Part shown: positions 62,801-64,000 of the stretch, piece after piece
Layout of the letters: each line of letters opens with the position of its first letter
Position numbering within the stretch: the first letter of the stretch is position 1
DNA from: Nostoc foliaceum FACHB-393
Lineage (GTDB): Bacteria; Cyanobacteriota; Cyanobacteriia; Cyanobacteriales; Nostocaceae
Direction: 5' to 3'
Length of the DNA stretch: 64,000 nucleotides
NCBI RefSeq assembly: GCF_014698505.1
Contig: NZ_JACJTD010000009.1
Location: forward strand, 114,587 to 178,586
Position numbers and translations under genes: made by a program
Notes under the pieces: generated by a model
What the model saw: only the letters and a program-made list of their open reading frames with translations
Database searches by the model: none
What the model was told of the DNA's origin: nothing

Positions 62801-63527
62801 TAGTTACAAAAACCCTGATGGCAAAATCACCGGAGCGTTATTAAGTCCCGATGGTCGAGCGATCGCCATACCTAATGCTGACAATAATGTTCGGATATGG
62901 CGTGTAGGTCAACCTACGCTACAGATTCTCAAAGGGCATCAATCCGAAATATGGGAAGTTGCATTTAGCCCTGACAGTCAACTGATTGCTTCTGCTAGTG
63001 AGGATGGTACTGTTAAACTATGGACGCTAAAAGGTAAGTTACTCAGCACATTTGTCGGACATTCGGCGGCAGTATGGACAGTCGCCTTTAGTCCTGACGG
63101 TAAGATGGTTGCTTCTGGAAGTGGCGACAATACCATTAAGCTGTGGACACTTGAAGGCAAGTTGCTGCAAACATTCATTGGTCACACAGCTGCAATTTGG
63201 GGGATAGCTTTTAGTCCCGACGGTAAAAGGCTTGCTTCTGGAAGTGGAGATGGAACCGTCAAGCTTTGGAAACTTGATGGTACGGAAATAACGACCCTTA
63301 GAGGACATACCGCAGCGATTAGGCAAATTGCTATCAGTCCCGATGGAAGTGTTCTAGCTTCAGGAGGTGATGATAACACGCTCATTCTTTGGAATTTGCC
63401 CCAAATTCTCAAGCTAGATGCATTGACTTATGGTTGCAAGTTGGTACAGGATTATCTGAAAACTAACACAGCAGTTGAGAATCGCGAAACTCCTGCACAG
63501 TTGCTGCGCGATCGCTCACTCTGCTAG
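59865..63527 (+). CDS. AAA-like ATPase with TM helix and 14 WD40 repeats
   Basis: The 1220-residue protein has an N-terminal AAA_35-type NTPase domain (YVTRHADKQLYASLKAG, P-loop-like NSRQMGKSS near residue 43, FIFIDEIDSLL), a C-terminal part of that region (to ~430), a coiled coil with EKKTALEIEARLAQEKKTAL, one transmembrane helix (residues ~495-515), and 14 WD40 repeats from ~590 to ~1180 (two seven-bladed propellers). Most repeats read H-x-A-x-V-x-x-V-x-F-S-P-D-G and end V-K-L-W. It is a membrane-anchored scaffold or sensor. The stop codon TAG is the first three bases of the 130-bp repeat at 63525, so the last residues may have been lost. Confidence 0.88.
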   Translation: MRYQVGGSLRSDDPTYVTRHADKQLYASLKAGNFCYVFNSRQMGKSSLLQRTSYRLKEEGHSCVYLDMTRLGIEDTTPDKWYKGIVISLFYSLNLGSKIDFQRWWEMQAGISSVQKLQLFVEDILLPNLKSDSFLNGKAKRIFIFIDEIDSLLSLNFPINDFFAWIRQCYNLRPHNPSFECLGFALFGVASPSDLIADKRRTPFNLGKAIELQGFELHEATPLLLGLEEVVSQPQAILQEVIYWTGGQPFLTQKLCDLITQVTFETATGMITLSPGTEALWVEQLVRSQIIQNWQSQDEPEHLRTIRDRLLFDEQQAGRLLGIYQQVLQAEEDLERESGGEEFSPLPLHSVPSDDSREQTQLLLSGLVERHNGFLKIKNPIYRNVFNAQWVLRQLDNLRPYSQTFNAWVASGYKDESRLLRGQALKDTQNWAQGKSLSDLDYQFLAASAECDRREVQMALEASRLQEVEARLIQEKKTALEIEARLAQEKKTALLQRYLLVAVTIGLFVSSNLGIGTFILYHQTRKSETIAKNSEIRALVSSSVGLFASNRRLDALIEAIKAKKGLQKLDKSNTNLAPQVENALQQAVYGADEYNRFSGHTAAVMAVDISPDSSLVASASMDRTIKLWRRDGQEIATLKGHQGAVKSVKFSPDGYILASGSEDGSIILWQRDPKDASWRIYKTFQAHTASVWGIAFSRDGQTIASASWDTKVKVWQRDGQLLRTFQNYTKGFREVAFSPDGQTIAAGSFDGTVKLWRRDTSGWQNAKTLQPLQGHTSWVLGVAFSPDGKIIVSVSEDTTVKLWQRDSTHGSYRLYKTLKGHSAGVSGVAFSPNGQTIASASLDKTIKLWDIDGIEQRTFRGHSASVWGATFSPDGSFIASAGAENFVRLWQSENSFQKSIVAHKGGIWSIAIASDSSTIATASHENTVKFWSLQGKLQKTLTQKSSVSQVSFSDDNKLIALPSEDDTVQLKRRDGTLIASYKNPDGKITGALLSPDGRAIAIPNADNNVRIWRVGQPTLQILKGHQSEIWEVAFSPDSQLIASASEDGTVKLWTLKGKLLSTFVGHSAAVWTVAFSPDGKMVASGSGDNTIKLWTLEGKLLQTFIGHTAAIWGIAFSPDGKRLASGSGDGTVKLWKLDGTEITTLRGHTAAIRQIAISPDGSVLASGGDDNTLILWNLPQILKLDALTYGCKLVQDYLKTNTAVENRETPAQLLRDRSLC

Positions 63528-63654
63528 GGGAAACGCACCTTATTTCCTAATAAAAACAAATGAGCATCTCAAAATTATCTAGATAATCACAAGACTTGAT
63601 GACTTGATAAAGAAAATAAATCAACCATGCCCAAAATGATAAATTAGATTATTA
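63525..63654. repeat. Dispersed repeat, copy 2 (130 bp)
   Basis: It matches 53416-53549 apart from one base and a 4-base deletion. Its first three bases form the stop codon of the WD40 gene. Confidence 0.85.
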
Positions 63655-64000
63655 TATAGCGGTTCCCACTCAGATGCGGTACAACATTATATCGCCAGGT
63701 GTAGGGGCACTGCCCATACGTGTCAACTTAAGGTGAAACCCATCCTAGAAGCAGCTTTTAGATATTGTCTCGTTGCCTTGTTCCCAGTCTCCGACTGGGA
63801 ATGCTGTCCTAGGGGCTGCCGCCTCCTTTGCTGGCGGCTCTGCCGCTTTTGAGTTGCATTTCCAGCCTCTTGCTATTGGTGACAACTTAAGGCGATGGTC
63901 AAAATGTCAAGCAGGATATGGAGATAAGTTCAAAGTGGGTTGTTGTCGGGATTTGGGTTGAGATTTAACAATGCCCAAATCTCGATTTTTGGGAGAAGTA
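63655..64000. other. Repeat-rich right end without clear gene
   Basis: The stretch holds GCGGTTCCCACTCAGATGCGG, a partial GTAGGGGCAC palindrome near 63702, and TTCCCAGTC-TCC-GACTGGGAA near 63790, all common cyanobacterial repeats. An ATG at 63971 opens a frame to the window edge (MPKSRFLGEV), too short to judge. Confidence 0.6.

Overview
The window comes from a filamentous, probably heterocyst-forming (Nostoc-like) cyanobacterium. This is inferred from moderate GC content, many HIP1 octamers (GCGATCGC), the short palindromic repeats typical of these genomes, an SLH-domain iron-uptake porin, secreted pentapeptide-repeat proteins, an AMIN-domain TonB receptor and an AAA-WD40 protein. No rRNA, tRNA or CRISPR was seen.

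Most of the window (about 0.2-52.9 kb) is an accessory island for organosulfur (sulfonate-type) scavenging and breakdown. Left part (1-9.6 kb): the end of an exporter, a broken substrate-binding protein (SBP), an exporter-type ABC protein, an intact SsuA-like SBP, a damaged hydrolase-aldo/keto reductase fusion, an amidohydrolase, an NtaA/DszA-type flavin monooxygenase and a methyltransferase. Centre-left (10-19 kb): porin, SsuC/SsuB-like permease and ATPase, pentapeptide protein, MFS exporter and a second amidohydrolase. Centre (18.7-30 kb): a plus-strand run of SBP, thioredoxin-like protein, SDR, DOPA-dioxygenase-like protein, second SBP, AprA-like flavoprotein, ArgJ, methyltransferase, clipped acetyltransferase, AprB-like ferredoxin, HEAT protein and Mrp. 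Right-centre (30-46 kb): two TauD-type dioxygenases, CadD-type transporter, SDR, a second ATPase/permease/SBP transporter, a cytosolic SBP-like protein, HAD phosphatases, DMT transporter, CmcJ-like oxygenase and a glutathione transferase. At 46.5-52.9 kb lie an MFS exporter, two near-duplicate flavoproteins, an SBP and a dicluster ferredoxin.

From 53.4 to 58.6 kb there is a siderophore-uptake locus (AraC regulator, AMIN/TonB receptor, Fe-siderophore SBP). It is followed by a dead transposase and a large AAA-TM-WD40 protein.

The strongest undescribed signal is a 28-bp motif found upstream of seven island transcription units, always in the same orientation relative to the gene. It suggests one regulator ties the island together. 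A second theme is two versions of a module made of an SBP, an AprA-like flavoprotein and a small 2x[4Fe-4S] ferredoxin, without sulfate-reduction partners; its reaction is unknown. A third theme is gene decay: at least seven remnants, several with short cyanobacterial repeats inside the reading frame. Functions are inferred from motifs and family resemblance read by eye; no database search was possible.
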